Positions 51,891 through 60,416 of a stretch of DNA of 64,000 bases are shown one piece after another. The stretch comes from Novosphingobium sp. FKTRR1. Its GTDB lineage: Bacteria; Pseudomonadota; Alphaproteobacteria; Sphingomonadales; Sphingomonadaceae. A model generated the notes under the pieces. That model had not been told where the DNA came from and did not search any database. It saw only the letters and a program-made list of their open reading frames with translations. Position 1 is the first letter of the stretch. Each line of letters begins with the position of its first letter. The stretch is from NCBI RefSeq assembly GCF_020404405.1, contig NZ_JAIZDA010000014.1, forward strand, positions 52,380-116,379, in the 5' to 3' direction. The position numbers and the translations under genes were made by a program.

Positions 51891-53026
51891 GTTTCGTGGA
51901 GCCATTCGCGGATGAACTTCTCAGTTCATGGCTGGCGCGCGTGCGCGATCAGCGGGCTCCGGGTGAGCCTTTGCTGCGCGCCTATCGAAATCGCGCAGGC
52001 CATTGGCGGCATCCCGATGTAAACCCAAAAAAATCGATGATCGCTGAGCTTGCCGCAAGCGAGGGCTTCACGGAAAACAGTGTCGCCGAACTCGGTCTTT
52101 GCTATCGGTATCCGAGGATCACCCCGGATTTTGTAGCCTGGCACCACGTTCCATCCGATGATCCTAGCCGAGATTTCGCGCCCGCTCTTACCCTCCGGTT
52201 GAGCTGGTGCAGTCGTTGCCTTGCCGAGGACTATGCCGCTGGCCGCCCCGCCTATATCCGTGCGGACTGGGCCATGGCTGCGTGGGGCTTCTGTTTCCGG
52301 CACCACTGGCCACTCGTCGATCGATGCGTGTCTTGCGGGAGTAGTCATTGGGCGATTAAGCGGTCATCGCAGGGGCCGCCAAGATTGTGCTGTATTCGCT
52401 GCCGTCGGGGCCTCGAACGGGCGCACCCCAGGGCGCTCGAGCTTGAGCCAGCAGCGCAGCCCATCTGGATCAATATCGTAGCCTTTGAAGCCGCGCTGAG
52501 GGGTGCGCTTAGGGGAAAGGTCCCAGATCAATTTCGCTTCAACGACACTTCAGCCGGTCAGCTGCTCGAAGAATCCGCCAGAATCTGTCTACTGTTCGCA
52601 AGGGCCCACAGGCGCTGGAGACTGCGTGATAGACTCCTACATCGGTTTGCGGCGCCTGTGCTCACGCTCGATAACGTTTGCCCCAACGAGCCTTCCTGTG
52701 AAATGCCGCTCGCGCTTGCCAGCCCCTCAATGCGTCGTTGCCTTATCGCAATCTGCGCCGCGATGCTCGATGCAGACTGTGACCCAACGGTGCGAAACGA
52801 GGACGAGCCGGTTGTCGACGTATGGGCGCGGATGGTCGATAGCATCGCACTCCAACAGTTCATCCAAGATCGTCAGGCGTGCTCGCCGACGTTGAAAAGA
52901 ACAGTGGAAGCAGCGTGCCATCGGAACGAAAAAGTCGAGCGGATGTCCGCGTTACGGAGCGCCTCGACGGCCTACAAAACTCTCTTCCGTGACGCGGCCG
53001 GAAATGCGTTCTCTTCGCGCCATTAA
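51887..53026 (+). CDS. tniQ: TniQ family protein
   Basis: The 379-residue protein opens with the TniQ signature (EPFADELLSSWLARVRDQ). It holds zinc-ribbon cysteines (LSWCSRCLAED, RCVSCGSSH, CCIRCRRGL). TniQ links the ATPase filament to target or transposase in Tn402/Tn7-like systems. It is the last gene of the tniABQ operon and overlaps tniB. No guide or CRISPR genes are nearby, so this is an ordinary transposon set. Confidence 0.9.
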   Translation: MSFVEPFADELLSSWLARVRDQRAPGEPLLRAYRNRAGHWRHPDVNPKKSMIAELAASEGFTENSVAELGLCYRYPRITPDFVAWHHVPSDDPSRDFAPALTLRLSWCSRCLAEDYAAGRPAYIRADWAMAAWGFCFRHHWPLVDRCVSCGSSHWAIKRSSQGPPRLCCIRCRRGLERAHPRALELEPAAQPIWINIVAFEAALRGALRGKVPDQFRFNDTSAGQLLEESARICLLFARAHRRWRLRDRLLHRFAAPVLTLDNVCPNEPSCEMPLALASPSMRRCLIAICAAMLDADCDPTVRNEDEPVVDVWARMVDSIALQQFIQDRQACSPTLKRTVEAACHRNEKVERMSALRSASTAYKTLFRDAAGNAFSSRH

Positions 53027-53256
53027 GTACCCGCGAGCCTACGGATGGCAGGCGCATTTGGCCTCTAGCTGGCCGCACGCTTTTTAGCGGCAAGTGTCCA
53101 TTAACTTAGGAGGTTGGCGGCGCGCACCTGAATGCGGCGCTTCTGCTGGATTTCATCAATTCCATTCCGTCCCGCGATTGGGCAACATGCGCCCATTCCC
53201 GCCGCTCAATGCTCCTAGGGTAGCGCCTGAAAGCAGACGTTACGCAGCTTGGCGCC
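53027..53256. other. Gap after tniQ, probable transposon end region
   Basis: About 230 bases without a supported gene between tniQ and the convergent sorB. It contains short inverted pieces such as GGCC-TCTAGCT-GGCC and a sequence reading ACACTT from the right, but no clear inverted partner of the left-end sequence at 49,159. The transposon boundary could not be fixed. Confidence 0.35.
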
Positions 53257-53733
53257 TCAACCCGTTCCTCCGGAGGCATCCGGCGCGGTGCCGGGGGCGG
53301 TATCCTGAGCCTTTCCGGTCGGCGCCCCATCCTGCGCTGCACTCATCGCCGTCAGATAGTCGACGATAGCCGGAATGTCCTTGTCCGCCACGGGAGCCTT
53401 GTAGACATCCTTCATCTTGGTGACCGTTGCCTTCCACTGGTCCGCTGAAAGCACTGGCTGGGTCATCGCCATGCTGGCGGAATGGCAAGACGTGCAATTC
53501 GCATTGATGACATCGGCATGAGGGCCATCGGGATATTGCTGCTCATCGATAGGAAGATCGACCGTATCCGAGGTCATGGTAAAGCCGTTCACGGAAATGC
53601 TGCTGGGTGTAGGCCCTGTGGATTGGGGTTCGGGCAGCGGGGTGTAGCTGCCGGGAGGGCCCACCATCATGAGGGTGAAGACGGTCACGCCGAGCAGTCC
53701 GACGGCCAGCATGCCTGGGGTTGGCGCTTTCAT
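53257..53733 (-). CDS. sorB: Cytochrome c subunit of sulfite dehydrogenase
   Basis: The 158-residue protein has an N-terminal signal/anchor (MLAVGLLGVTVFTLMMVG), one c-type haem site (NANCTSCHSASMAM) and a methionine region (WKATVTKMKDVY) that may give the axial ligand. ATG 53733 follows AAGGAG and lies 11 bases after the molybdoenzyme gene. SorB accepts electrons from SorA during sulfite oxidation in the periplasm. The tail is Gly/Ala/Pro/Thr-rich. Confidence 0.85.
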   Translation of the reverse strand: MKAPTPGMLAVGLLGVTVFTLMMVGPPGSYTPLPEPQSTGPTPSSISVNGFTMTSDTVDLPIDEQQYPDGPHADVINANCTSCHSASMAMTQPVLSADQWKATVTKMKDVYKAPVADKDIPAIVDYLTAMSAAQDGAPTGKAQDTAPGTAPDASGGTG

Positions 53734-53744
53734 GCCAAAGCTCC

Positions 53745-54995
53745 TTATGCCGTCACGATGGTAGTGGTTTCGATATTGCCGCGCATGAAACCGCCAGGGT
53801 TCCAGATCGGCGCCATCGGCTGTGCGACGCCTGCCGTATTCCAGCAGCGCGACATAAGCGACGTCTTTCCGGGGCCGGGCAAGGGAACCTGGGCGTCCCA
53901 CCGCCGGAAACTGTACTTCCCGTGGTCCGGTCCGAGCTTGGTTGCAAACCAGTGGCGACCGCCGTCGGTGGACACATCGACCCGTGCCACGCCGCAGTCG
54001 CCGCCCATGGCAATACCGCCGAGCGGGATCGAGGCCTCGTGTGCGATCCGCTGACCTTCGCCCAGACTGGTAACCCACGAACGCGGGATCATGCGGTTGA
54101 TCGGAACGGTTGGGAAGTCCTTGGCGCCGGGCTTTACATTGGCGCCCGGCGTCGCCGGGATCTTGTAGGCCTTGGCCATCCAGTATTCGTCATCAGGCCC
54201 GGGCAAGACCTCGATGTCGTTCAGCATCTTGACCCAGTAAGTCGAGTACCAGCCCGGCACGATCAGCCGGATCGGGAAGCCGTTGAGGAGCGGCAGCTGC
54301 GTGCCGTTCATGCCGAAGGCGATCATCACTTCGCCGTCGCGGGCATGATCGATGTCGAGCGCCTTCTCGAAGTCCGGGGCACCGGCGACCACAGGTTGAT
54401 CGAGCGCCCCGAACCGGACCTGGACCGCCCCCGCCTTCACCCCGGCCAGATCGAGCACATCGCGCAGGCGCACGCCGAGCCACTTCGCATTGCCCATCGC
54501 CCCGTTGCCCCACTGCGCGCCGGGGACGCGGGGCTGGAACAGCCCGCGCGAATTGCCCGAGCACTGGTTCACCGCGGCCATCTCCACCCGCGGCAGGCGC
54601 ATCAGCTGTTCGAGGCTGATTGCGATCGGCTTGTTGACGTGCCCGCGGATAGTGAGCCGGAAGGCATCGACGTCGATCGAGGTCGGGATGTCCGCCCAAT
54701 GCCAGCGCACGAAGAACTGGTCATTGGGGGTGAACACATCTCGGTCGAAGACATCCATCGGTGTTTCCAGCAACGGCGGATGGACGCGCTGGAGGATCAT
54801 GCTTCCTTTGCCGGGAAATGCGCTCGTCATTGGGCGCTGCGCATTGCCGCCGGGGAGATGCAGGTCGGTCAGACCCTGCGTGATGCCTTGCGCCAGAGCG
54901 GGTGCGGCAGCGATGGCTGCACCGCCGAGCGCGGCATTCTGCAGGAAACGGCGGCGGCTTGTTTCGGCCGCGAGCTCAGCATCCAGTCTGTCCAT
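53745..54995 (-). CDS. sorA: Periplasmic sulfite dehydrogenase, molybdopterin subunit
   Basis: The 416-residue protein has a Tat signal (TSRRRFLQNAALGG). The sulfite-oxidase molybdopterin fold has the Mo-ligating cysteine in VNQCSGNSRG, the conserved NDQFFVRWHW and GFPIRLIVPGWYS, then a C-terminal dimerisation domain (GVARVDVSTDGGRHW). It oxidises sulfite to sulfate with cytochrome SorB. The lysR and TDT exporter genes upstream on the same strand complete a sulfite-response unit. Confidence 0.9.
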   Translation of the reverse strand: MDRLDAELAAETSRRRFLQNAALGGAAIAAAPALAQGITQGLTDLHLPGGNAQRPMTSAFPGKGSMILQRVHPPLLETPMDVFDRDVFTPNDQFFVRWHWADIPTSIDVDAFRLTIRGHVNKPIAISLEQLMRLPRVEMAAVNQCSGNSRGLFQPRVPGAQWGNGAMGNAKWLGVRLRDVLDLAGVKAGAVQVRFGALDQPVVAGAPDFEKALDIDHARDGEVMIAFGMNGTQLPLLNGFPIRLIVPGWYSTYWVKMLNDIEVLPGPDDEYWMAKAYKIPATPGANVKPGAKDFPTVPINRMIPRSWVTSLGEGQRIAHEASIPLGGIAMGGDCGVARVDVSTDGGRHWFATKLGPDHGKYSFRRWDAQVPLPGPGKTSLMSRCWNTAGVAQPMAPIWNPGGFMRGNIETTTIVTA

Positions 54996-55080
54996 GGTCG
55001 TATCCTCTCGGGCAAAATGGTGGCGGGTGCTGCTGTGAGAAGCAAGCGATCAGAACGCCGTTACTGATCGCAATGCCCGA

Positions 55081-56235
55081 TCAGTTTGTAGCGGCGATAC
55101 AGGGTGATACGAACAGATTGCCGCGCCATCCGCCGATCAGGGTCTTGGCGGCCACCACGATCCACATCAGCGCGAGCGCCAGGGTCAGGGCGGTGCCGAC
55201 GATACCGAAGAAGGCAAGGTTCAGGGTCGTGCCAAGGCGAAAGGTTGCCACGGTGAAGACGCCTAGCGGGAAGGTATAGCCCCACCAGCCAAGGTTGAAC
55301 GGGATACCTGCCCGCCAGTAGCGCCAGGTGATGAGCGAGGCGAGCGCCAGCCACCAGAGGCCAAAGCCCCACAGCAACAGACCGGCGATTGTGCCGATGC
55401 CTTGGGCGACAGTGCCGACATCGGCCAGCCCATGCCCAGCCATGATCGCGGGGGCGTCGCCGCCCAGAACCAGCATGCCCAGCGCGCCGGTACCGATCGG
55501 GCCAAGCGCCAGCCAGCTCGATGCGGCCATGCCCTCATGCGGCAGCTTGTGGAGCGCCATGCGCAGGATCAACAGTGCAAGAATGCTGAAGGCGACCGGG
55601 ACCGAATAGGCCCACAGGATGTAGGACGTGACGAGCATCCCAAACTGTGCGCTGCCCTGCGCCAGATGCGGCGCCAACAGTCCTCCGCTGGCAGCCGTCA
55701 CTTCGGCCGCCACGACCGGCAGCAGCCACACCGCCGTCATCCCATCGAGTGAATGCTGGTGGCGCGTGAACATGAAGTACGGGATCAGCACACCGCAGCT
55801 CACCGCCATGGCGGCGTCGATCCACCACAAGACCGTGGCGACCGGCACGATGCCCTCGCCGAAGCGCGCGATACCGAATGCGAGACAGCCGTTGATGATC
55901 GTGGCGAGGCCCATGGGGATCGTGCCGATGAACATCGATACGGTATTGTGCCCGAAGATGCGCCGCGCTTCGTGGCCGAACAGGATCCAGCGCGCGGTAT
56001 AGAGCGCGGTAAAAAGGGTGAAGAGCCCGATGTTAAAGAACCACATCACTTCTCCCACCGGCTTGAGCGAAGCGCCGATGCCCGGCATCTGCGGGAGGGC
56101 CAGCGCAAGGATGCCCGTGCCCATGGTTGCGGCAAACCAGTTGGGCGTGAACTGGCGGATCATCTCGCGCGGGTGATCGAGCCGGCTGAGCGGGCGCATC
56201 CCTTCGAGGATGGGCTTGATATCCGTGGTCATCAT
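55081..56235 (-). CDS. TDT-family sulfite/tellurite-type exporter
   Basis: The 384-residue membrane protein has about ten helices of the TDT (TehA/SSU1) family, with FTPNWFAATMGTGILALAL near the start. SSU1 relatives export sulfite. The sorAB neighbours make that more likely than tellurite or malate. Two adjacent ATGs (56235, 56232) follow AAGGAG, which lies inside the end of lysR. It is coupled to the regulator and lies 85 bases upstream of sorA. Confidence 0.85.
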   Translation of the reverse strand: MMTTDIKPILEGMRPLSRLDHPREMIRQFTPNWFAATMGTGILALALPQMPGIGASLKPVGEVMWFFNIGLFTLFTALYTARWILFGHEARRIFGHNTVSMFIGTIPMGLATIINGCLAFGIARFGEGIVPVATVLWWIDAAMAVSCGVLIPYFMFTRHQHSLDGMTAVWLLPVVAAEVTAASGGLLAPHLAQGSAQFGMLVTSYILWAYSVPVAFSILALLILRMALHKLPHEGMAASSWLALGPIGTGALGMLVLGGDAPAIMAGHGLADVGTVAQGIGTIAGLLLWGFGLWWLALASLITWRYWRAGIPFNLGWWGYTFPLGVFTVATFRLGTTLNLAFFGIVGTALTLALALMWIVVAAKTLIGGWRGNLFVSPCIAATN

Positions 56236-57101
56236 CCAAACTCCTTGACCAGTTCGGTCAGCGCGTCGGCTGCCCGAGTGCGATACCGTTCCTTGTGGCG
56301 TAACGCCTCAAATGGACGGGCTGGCATCGCGAGCGGCAATTCATGAAGGTGCCCCGCAGCAAGCGCGCGGCGCACCACCAGTTCGGAAAGGACCGCGACA
56401 CCGGCGCCGGCCTCGACAGCGGACCGTACGGCTTCGTTGGACGGCAGCGTCATGGCGATGTTCAGGTCTGCCGGATCGATACCGCGATCACGCAGGACAT
56501 CCTCGAAACTCGACCGTGTGCCGGACCCGTGCTCCCGCACGATCCAGTTGGCGCCGCGCACCCAGTCCTCATCGATGGTATCGACAGCCTGCCCCGAGAT
56601 CAGCAGCATCCGGTCCTCGCCGACTTTCCAGTGGGCGAGTGCGGGCTGGTCGATCGAACCTTCGACAAAGCCCAGTTCCGCGCGGCCATCCAGTACCTGT
56701 GCCGCCGCACCCTCGCTGTTGTCGATTGCGAGTTCGACGCGGATCGCGGGGTGGCGGCTGTGAAACTGAGCCAAGCGCGAGGGCAGCCAGTAGCTGGCGA
56801 TGGTCTGGCTGGCGACAAGGCGCAGGGTTCCGCGCTTCAGGCCGCCGTACTCGGCCAGGGTAAGCTCCGCCGTCGCGGCGCGGCCAAGAACGGCGCGTGC
56901 CTCATCGAGGAACATGCGACCCGCCTCGGTCAGTTCGATGCCGCGGCCCACGCGGTTGAAGAGCGGCACGTCATGCCTGGCCTCCAGCGTAGCGATCGCC
57001 GCGCTGGCAGCGGACTGGGTCACGCCCAGTGCCTCGGCGGCCCGCGTCATATGTTCGCGTTCGGCAACGCCCACGAAGATGCGTAATTGTTCAAGGGTCA
57101 T
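56232..57101 (-). CDS. LysR-family regulator of the sulfite unit
   Basis: The 289-residue LTTR starts directly with the HTH (MTLEQLRIFVGVAEREHMTRAAEALGVTQSAASAAIATLE), followed by a periplasmic-binding-like effector domain. Its stop overlaps the start of the exporter gene, so regulator and exporter are one transcript. An imperfect palindrome TGATTATATCA lies upstream at 57,155-57,165 and could be an operator. CysB/CbbR-like control of sulfite genes is inferred from context. Confidence 0.88.
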   Translation of the reverse strand: MTLEQLRIFVGVAEREHMTRAAEALGVTQSAASAAIATLEARHDVPLFNRVGRGIELTEAGRMFLDEARAVLGRAATAELTLAEYGGLKRGTLRLVASQTIASYWLPSRLAQFHSRHPAIRVELAIDNSEGAAAQVLDGRAELGFVEGSIDQPALAHWKVGEDRMLLISGQAVDTIDEDWVRGANWIVREHGSGTRSSFEDVLRDRGIDPADLNIAMTLPSNEAVRSAVEAGAGVAVLSELVVRRALAAGHLHELPLAMPARPFEALRHKERYRTRAADALTELVKEFG

Positions 57102-57184
57102 GGTGATCTCCTGTCACCATTGATACCGCAGCCCGATCAATCACTCCAACGCATTGATTATATCATTCCAATCTCGTTCTAAGA

Positions 57185-57781
57185 TCATTTGATGAGTGCG
57201 TTCCTGGCGGCGAGCAGCGCGCTTTCGATCCGTTGGCTGACATCAGGACTGGTGCAGACATTGGCCGGACTAGGGTGGGGCATGGTGATGACCGACACAT
57301 CGGGCCGTGCCTCTTCGATAAGTGCTTCCGCCCCCGCCGCCACCCGGCCCGCCAAGATGCAGACCCGCACGCCCGGCAGTTTCGCAAGCAGGTCGGGAAG
57401 CGTTGCGAGACCTTCGGCAATCTCCGTTCGGCGCAGCGCGCGATTGCGGGCACCGGGGGCGTGGACGATCCAGGGCACGCAATTCCACTGAACGATGTCC
57501 ATTCGCGCGATGCCCGCCGCTTCCAGATAACGGCGAAGGTTACGAGCAGTGCCAGATGGGTTGTCCCGCGACACGAAGCGAGTGCGATCAGGCCCGGGGC
57601 CCGGCGTCTCAAGAAGCAGGAGAAGGCGCGCATCTATGCCGCCATCGAACGGGTCGAAATGCGGCACCGTGTGTCCTGCGCCAACGAGCCCCTCACGCCA
57701 TATCTCCAGCGGCGCAATGTGCGGCGCACCAAGTGCCGCTCTGCGTTCGGCGATCAACGCGGGATCATCCAGCCAGGCCAT
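57185..57781 (-). CDS. Uracil-DNA-glycosylase superfamily protein
   Basis: The 198-residue protein has UDG-like motifs: the N-terminal water-activating region LLLLLETPGPGPDRTRFVSRDNPSGTA and the C-terminal HPSPANV. A Rossmann-like core lies between (VRVCILAGRVAAGAEALI). The first motif lacks the GEAPG form of family 4 enzymes. It could be a diverged DNA repair glycosylase or a non-catalytic relative. It lies upstream of lysR on the same strand but has no obvious functional link. Confidence 0.72.
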   Translation of the reverse strand: MAWLDDPALIAERRAALGAPHIAPLEIWREGLVGAGHTVPHFDPFDGGIDARLLLLLETPGPGPDRTRFVSRDNPSGTARNLRRYLEAAGIARMDIVQWNCVPWIVHAPGARNRALRRTEIAEGLATLPDLLAKLPGVRVCILAGRVAAGAEALIEEARPDVSVITMPHPSPANVCTSPDVSQRIESALLAARNALIK

Positions 57782-57963
57782 TGATCGTCAAATCCTATCG
57801 AAACTACAAAAATCATCGGTTGGATCGATGGCGAGTGTTGCGCCATGTGTTCGACAGGCAACGCCTGCGTTGGCGTACCTGCTCCTCGGCAGCTCGCATT
57901 TTTTCCGTTGCATGCTGCGAGGATGACACCTGCGACCGCTGTAGGCGTTATCGCCGGAACGCC

Positions 57964-58347
57964 ATGACGAAAGGGCTTCACTTGAAACTGCTATGGGGAT
58001 TGGCCGGCCTTTGCGCGGCGACAGCATCGGCGGCCGCACTGGCGGCATCGTCCGATGGCTTTGCAAGCCAGATGGCAGCCTCCATGGAGCGGATGCACCA
58101 TGCGATGATGATTGCGCCATCGGGCGACCCGGACCGCGACTTCGCGGCGATGATGATCCCCCATCACCAGGGCGCGATCGAGATGGCGGAAGCGGAGCTC
58201 AGATACGGAAAAGACGAACGCCTGCGCCGCCTGGCTCAGGGCATCATCGTCGAGCAGCGGCAGGAGATCGCCGTCATGCAGGACATTCTCGCGAAAAAGA
58301 CAGGCCCCGCTGCCAGCGCGCACCATCACATGGGAGACGACAAATGA
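57964..58347 (+). CDS. Exported DUF305 protein
   Basis: The 127-residue protein has a signal peptide (LWGLAGLCAATASAAALA) and one DUF305 four-helix domain. It carries the family motif FAAMMIPHHQGAIEMAE plus further His and Met (MERMHHAMM; HHHMGDD). DUF305 proteins occur with copper genes and are thought to bind metals; this is not proven. It overlaps the beta-propeller gene by four bases and begins a three-gene operon. Confidence 0.82.
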   Translation: MTKGLHLKLLWGLAGLCAATASAAALAASSDGFASQMAASMERMHHAMMIAPSGDPDRDFAAMMIPHHQGAIEMAEAELRYGKDERLRRLAQGIIVEQRQEIAVMQDILAKKTGPAASAHHHMGDDK

Positions 58348-59780
58348 AGAAGACGCTGAGCATCGTGTCGTACACCTTGCCGATAGCGGCTGCCCTTGTC
58401 GCACTCCCGGCAAATGCGCAGCAGGTTCCCAATGCCCAGCCTGATCGGGCTATCAGCGCTCAGGACCGTTTCTACACCTCGGACCAGTTTTCCAACACGG
58501 TATCGGTCATCGATCCGTCGACGAACACGCTGCTGGGTGTCATCAAGCTCGGCGATCCTACGCCTGCAAATCTCAGCCCGCTCTATCGCGGCCAGCTTCT
58601 GGTGCATGGCATGGGCTTCTCGCCTGATCGCCGTACACTGGCGGTCGTGTCGATCGGGTCCAACTCGGTCAGCTTCATCGATACCGCGACCAATGCCGTG
58701 AAGCACACCGCCTACGTCGGGCGTTCCCCGCATGAAGCCTTCTTCCGGCCCGATGGCCGAGAAGTCTGGGTGAGCGTGCGCGGCGAGGATTATATCGCTG
58801 TGCTCGACGGGACCACCTTCAAGGAGACGGGCCGTATTGCTGTACCCAATGGGCCGGGCATGACGATCTTCTCGCCCGATGGGAAATACGGCTACGTCTG
58901 TTCCAGCTTCTCGCCGGAAACCGTCGTGATCGACACGAGGTCGAAGCGCATCGTTGGCCGCGTGAAGCAGGACAGCCCGTTCTGCCCGGACATCGCCGCC
59001 ACGCCTGACGGCAAGCAGGTATGGCTGACGCTCAAGGACGTCGGCAAGGTCATGGTCTTCGACGCCAAGCCGCCTTTCGCCGTGATGAAGACGATCGACA
59101 CCGGGCCGATCACGAACCATGTCAACATCGCCAGGACTCCCAAAGGCCAGTTCGCCTATGTCACGGTCGGCACGCAGAATATCGTCAAGGTGTTCCGCAC
59201 CGACACTTTCGACCAGATCGCCTCGGTGCCGGTCGGCGCGCTGCCGCATGGGCTCTGGCCCTCAGGCGATGGCAGCCGGATCTATGTCGGGCTGGAAAAT
59301 GACGATGCAGTCGCCGTCATAGATACGGCCACGAACAAGGTCATTGCCACGATCCCGATCGGACAGGGCCCGCAAGGCGTCGCCTATGTGCCCGGCGCCG
59401 TGCCTTCGGGGCAAGGCCTCGACAACCTCGTGCCGCTCGCCAAGGCGCAGGGGAAAGCGCAGGTCGTCCTGGAAGGTCAGGGACAGAGCCAGGTGTCGCT
59501 GTTCGATCAGGGGCAGGTCCAGATCCTGCAGGCTGCCGTCGCCGGACTGGCGCCCAAGCAGACCTTTACGCTGGGTCTGGCGGCACGTCAGGATGGCACC
59601 GGTACAATCGAGCCGCTGGCCAAGTTCATGACCAATCCGGCAGGCGCGGCGATCGTCAATGCGGTTGGCCCGATCCGGCAGATCGTCAAGGATGCCGCGC
59701 CTGCAGAGCGCCGCTTCCTCGTAATCCGTTCCGGCGCGCCGGATGAGGCTGGCGCGGTGGTCCAGCGGCAGAAGCCGTGA
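58344..59780 (+). CDS. Exported YncE/YVTN-type beta-propeller protein
   Basis: The 478-residue protein has a signal peptide (AAALVALPANA) and about seven blades of the form 'SVIDPSTNTLLGVI', 'SFIDTATNAVKHTAYVG' and 'AVIDTATNKVIATIPIG'. A C-terminal beta domain of about 110 residues follows (AQGKAQVVLEGQGQSQVSLFD). YVTN propellers bind partners or metals in the periplasm. Overlaps with the DUF305 gene (ATGA) and the DedA gene (GTGA) argue that the three act together, in a role not known to me. Confidence 0.82.
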   Translation: MKKTLSIVSYTLPIAAALVALPANAQQVPNAQPDRAISAQDRFYTSDQFSNTVSVIDPSTNTLLGVIKLGDPTPANLSPLYRGQLLVHGMGFSPDRRTLAVVSIGSNSVSFIDTATNAVKHTAYVGRSPHEAFFRPDGREVWVSVRGEDYIAVLDGTTFKETGRIAVPNGPGMTIFSPDGKYGYVCSSFSPETVVIDTRSKRIVGRVKQDSPFCPDIAATPDGKQVWLTLKDVGKVMVFDAKPPFAVMKTIDTGPITNHVNIARTPKGQFAYVTVGTQNIVKVFRTDTFDQIASVPVGALPHGLWPSGDGSRIYVGLENDDAVAVIDTATNKVIATIPIGQGPQGVAYVPGAVPSGQGLDNLVPLAKAQGKAQVVLEGQGQSQVSLFDQGQVQILQAAVAGLAPKQTFTLGLAARQDGTGTIEPLAKFMTNPAGAAIVNAVGPIRQIVKDAAPAERRFLVIRSGAPDEAGAVVQRQKP

Positions 59781-60349
59781 CGCTTGAAGCGATCCTTAGC
59801 CAGTACGGCCTTGCGGCTCTGTTCCTTGGTGCGGGCATCGAAGGCGAGACGGTAGTCGTGCTGGGCGGCGTGATGGTCCACCGTGGCCTGATCGCGTACC
59901 CCGCCGCCATAGCAGCGGCGGCGCTCGGTTCCTTCGTCGCGGATCAGATCTTCTTTGCCCTCGGCCGCCGGTTCCGCAATCATCGCTACGTTCAGCGCGT
60001 CCAGCAGAAAGCCGCGTTCCGCCGCGCCATCGATGTGTTCGAGCGGCGGCCGGTGCTGTTCGTGTTCGGGTTCCGCTTTCTGTATGGCCTGCGCACCGTC
60101 AGCCCGATCGCGATCGGCACGACTGCGCTTCCTGCCTCCCGCTTCATGGCCATCAACGCTCTGGCGGCCATGGTTTGGGCGACGGTCTTCGTGACCTTGG
60201 GTTACCTTTTCGGTCAGGGCATCGAGGCCGCTTTTGGCCGCGTCCGCGATGTGGGCCATGTTCTGCTGCCCGTACTCGCGGTGCTGCTCCTCGTCGGCCT
60301 CGCCGCACACTTCCGGCACCGCAGGCGCGAGGTCACAGCAAAGGACTGA
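59777..60349 (+). CDS. DedA-family membrane protein
   Basis: The 190-residue protein starts at GTG 59777, overlapping the propeller stop. DedA features are AALFLGAGIEGETVVVLGG (re-entrant region with an acidic residue), DQIFFALGRRFRNHR, FGFRFLYGLRTVSPIAIG and two C-terminal helices. DedA proteins serve lipid flipping and envelope homeostasis with proton coupling. Its presence with two exported proteins suggests an envelope function for the operon. Confidence 0.85.
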   Translation: MTLEAILSQYGLAALFLGAGIEGETVVVLGGVMVHRGLIAYPAAIAAAALGSFVADQIFFALGRRFRNHRYVQRVQQKAAFRRAIDVFERRPVLFVFGFRFLYGLRTVSPIAIGTTALPASRFMAINALAAMVWATVFVTLGYLFGQGIEAAFGRVRDVGHVLLPVLAVLLLVGLAAHFRHRRREVTAKD

Positions 60350-60416
60350 CGAGGCGAGCTAGATTTTCGCAGAAGCGGGAAACACGCGGGCGATCACGCC
60401 ATTCCTCCAGCAAAAG

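Noticed and set aside
49312..53026. CRISPR-associated transposon (TniQ present)
   Set aside because: No Cas genes, no repeat-spacer array and the gene order is plain tniABQ.
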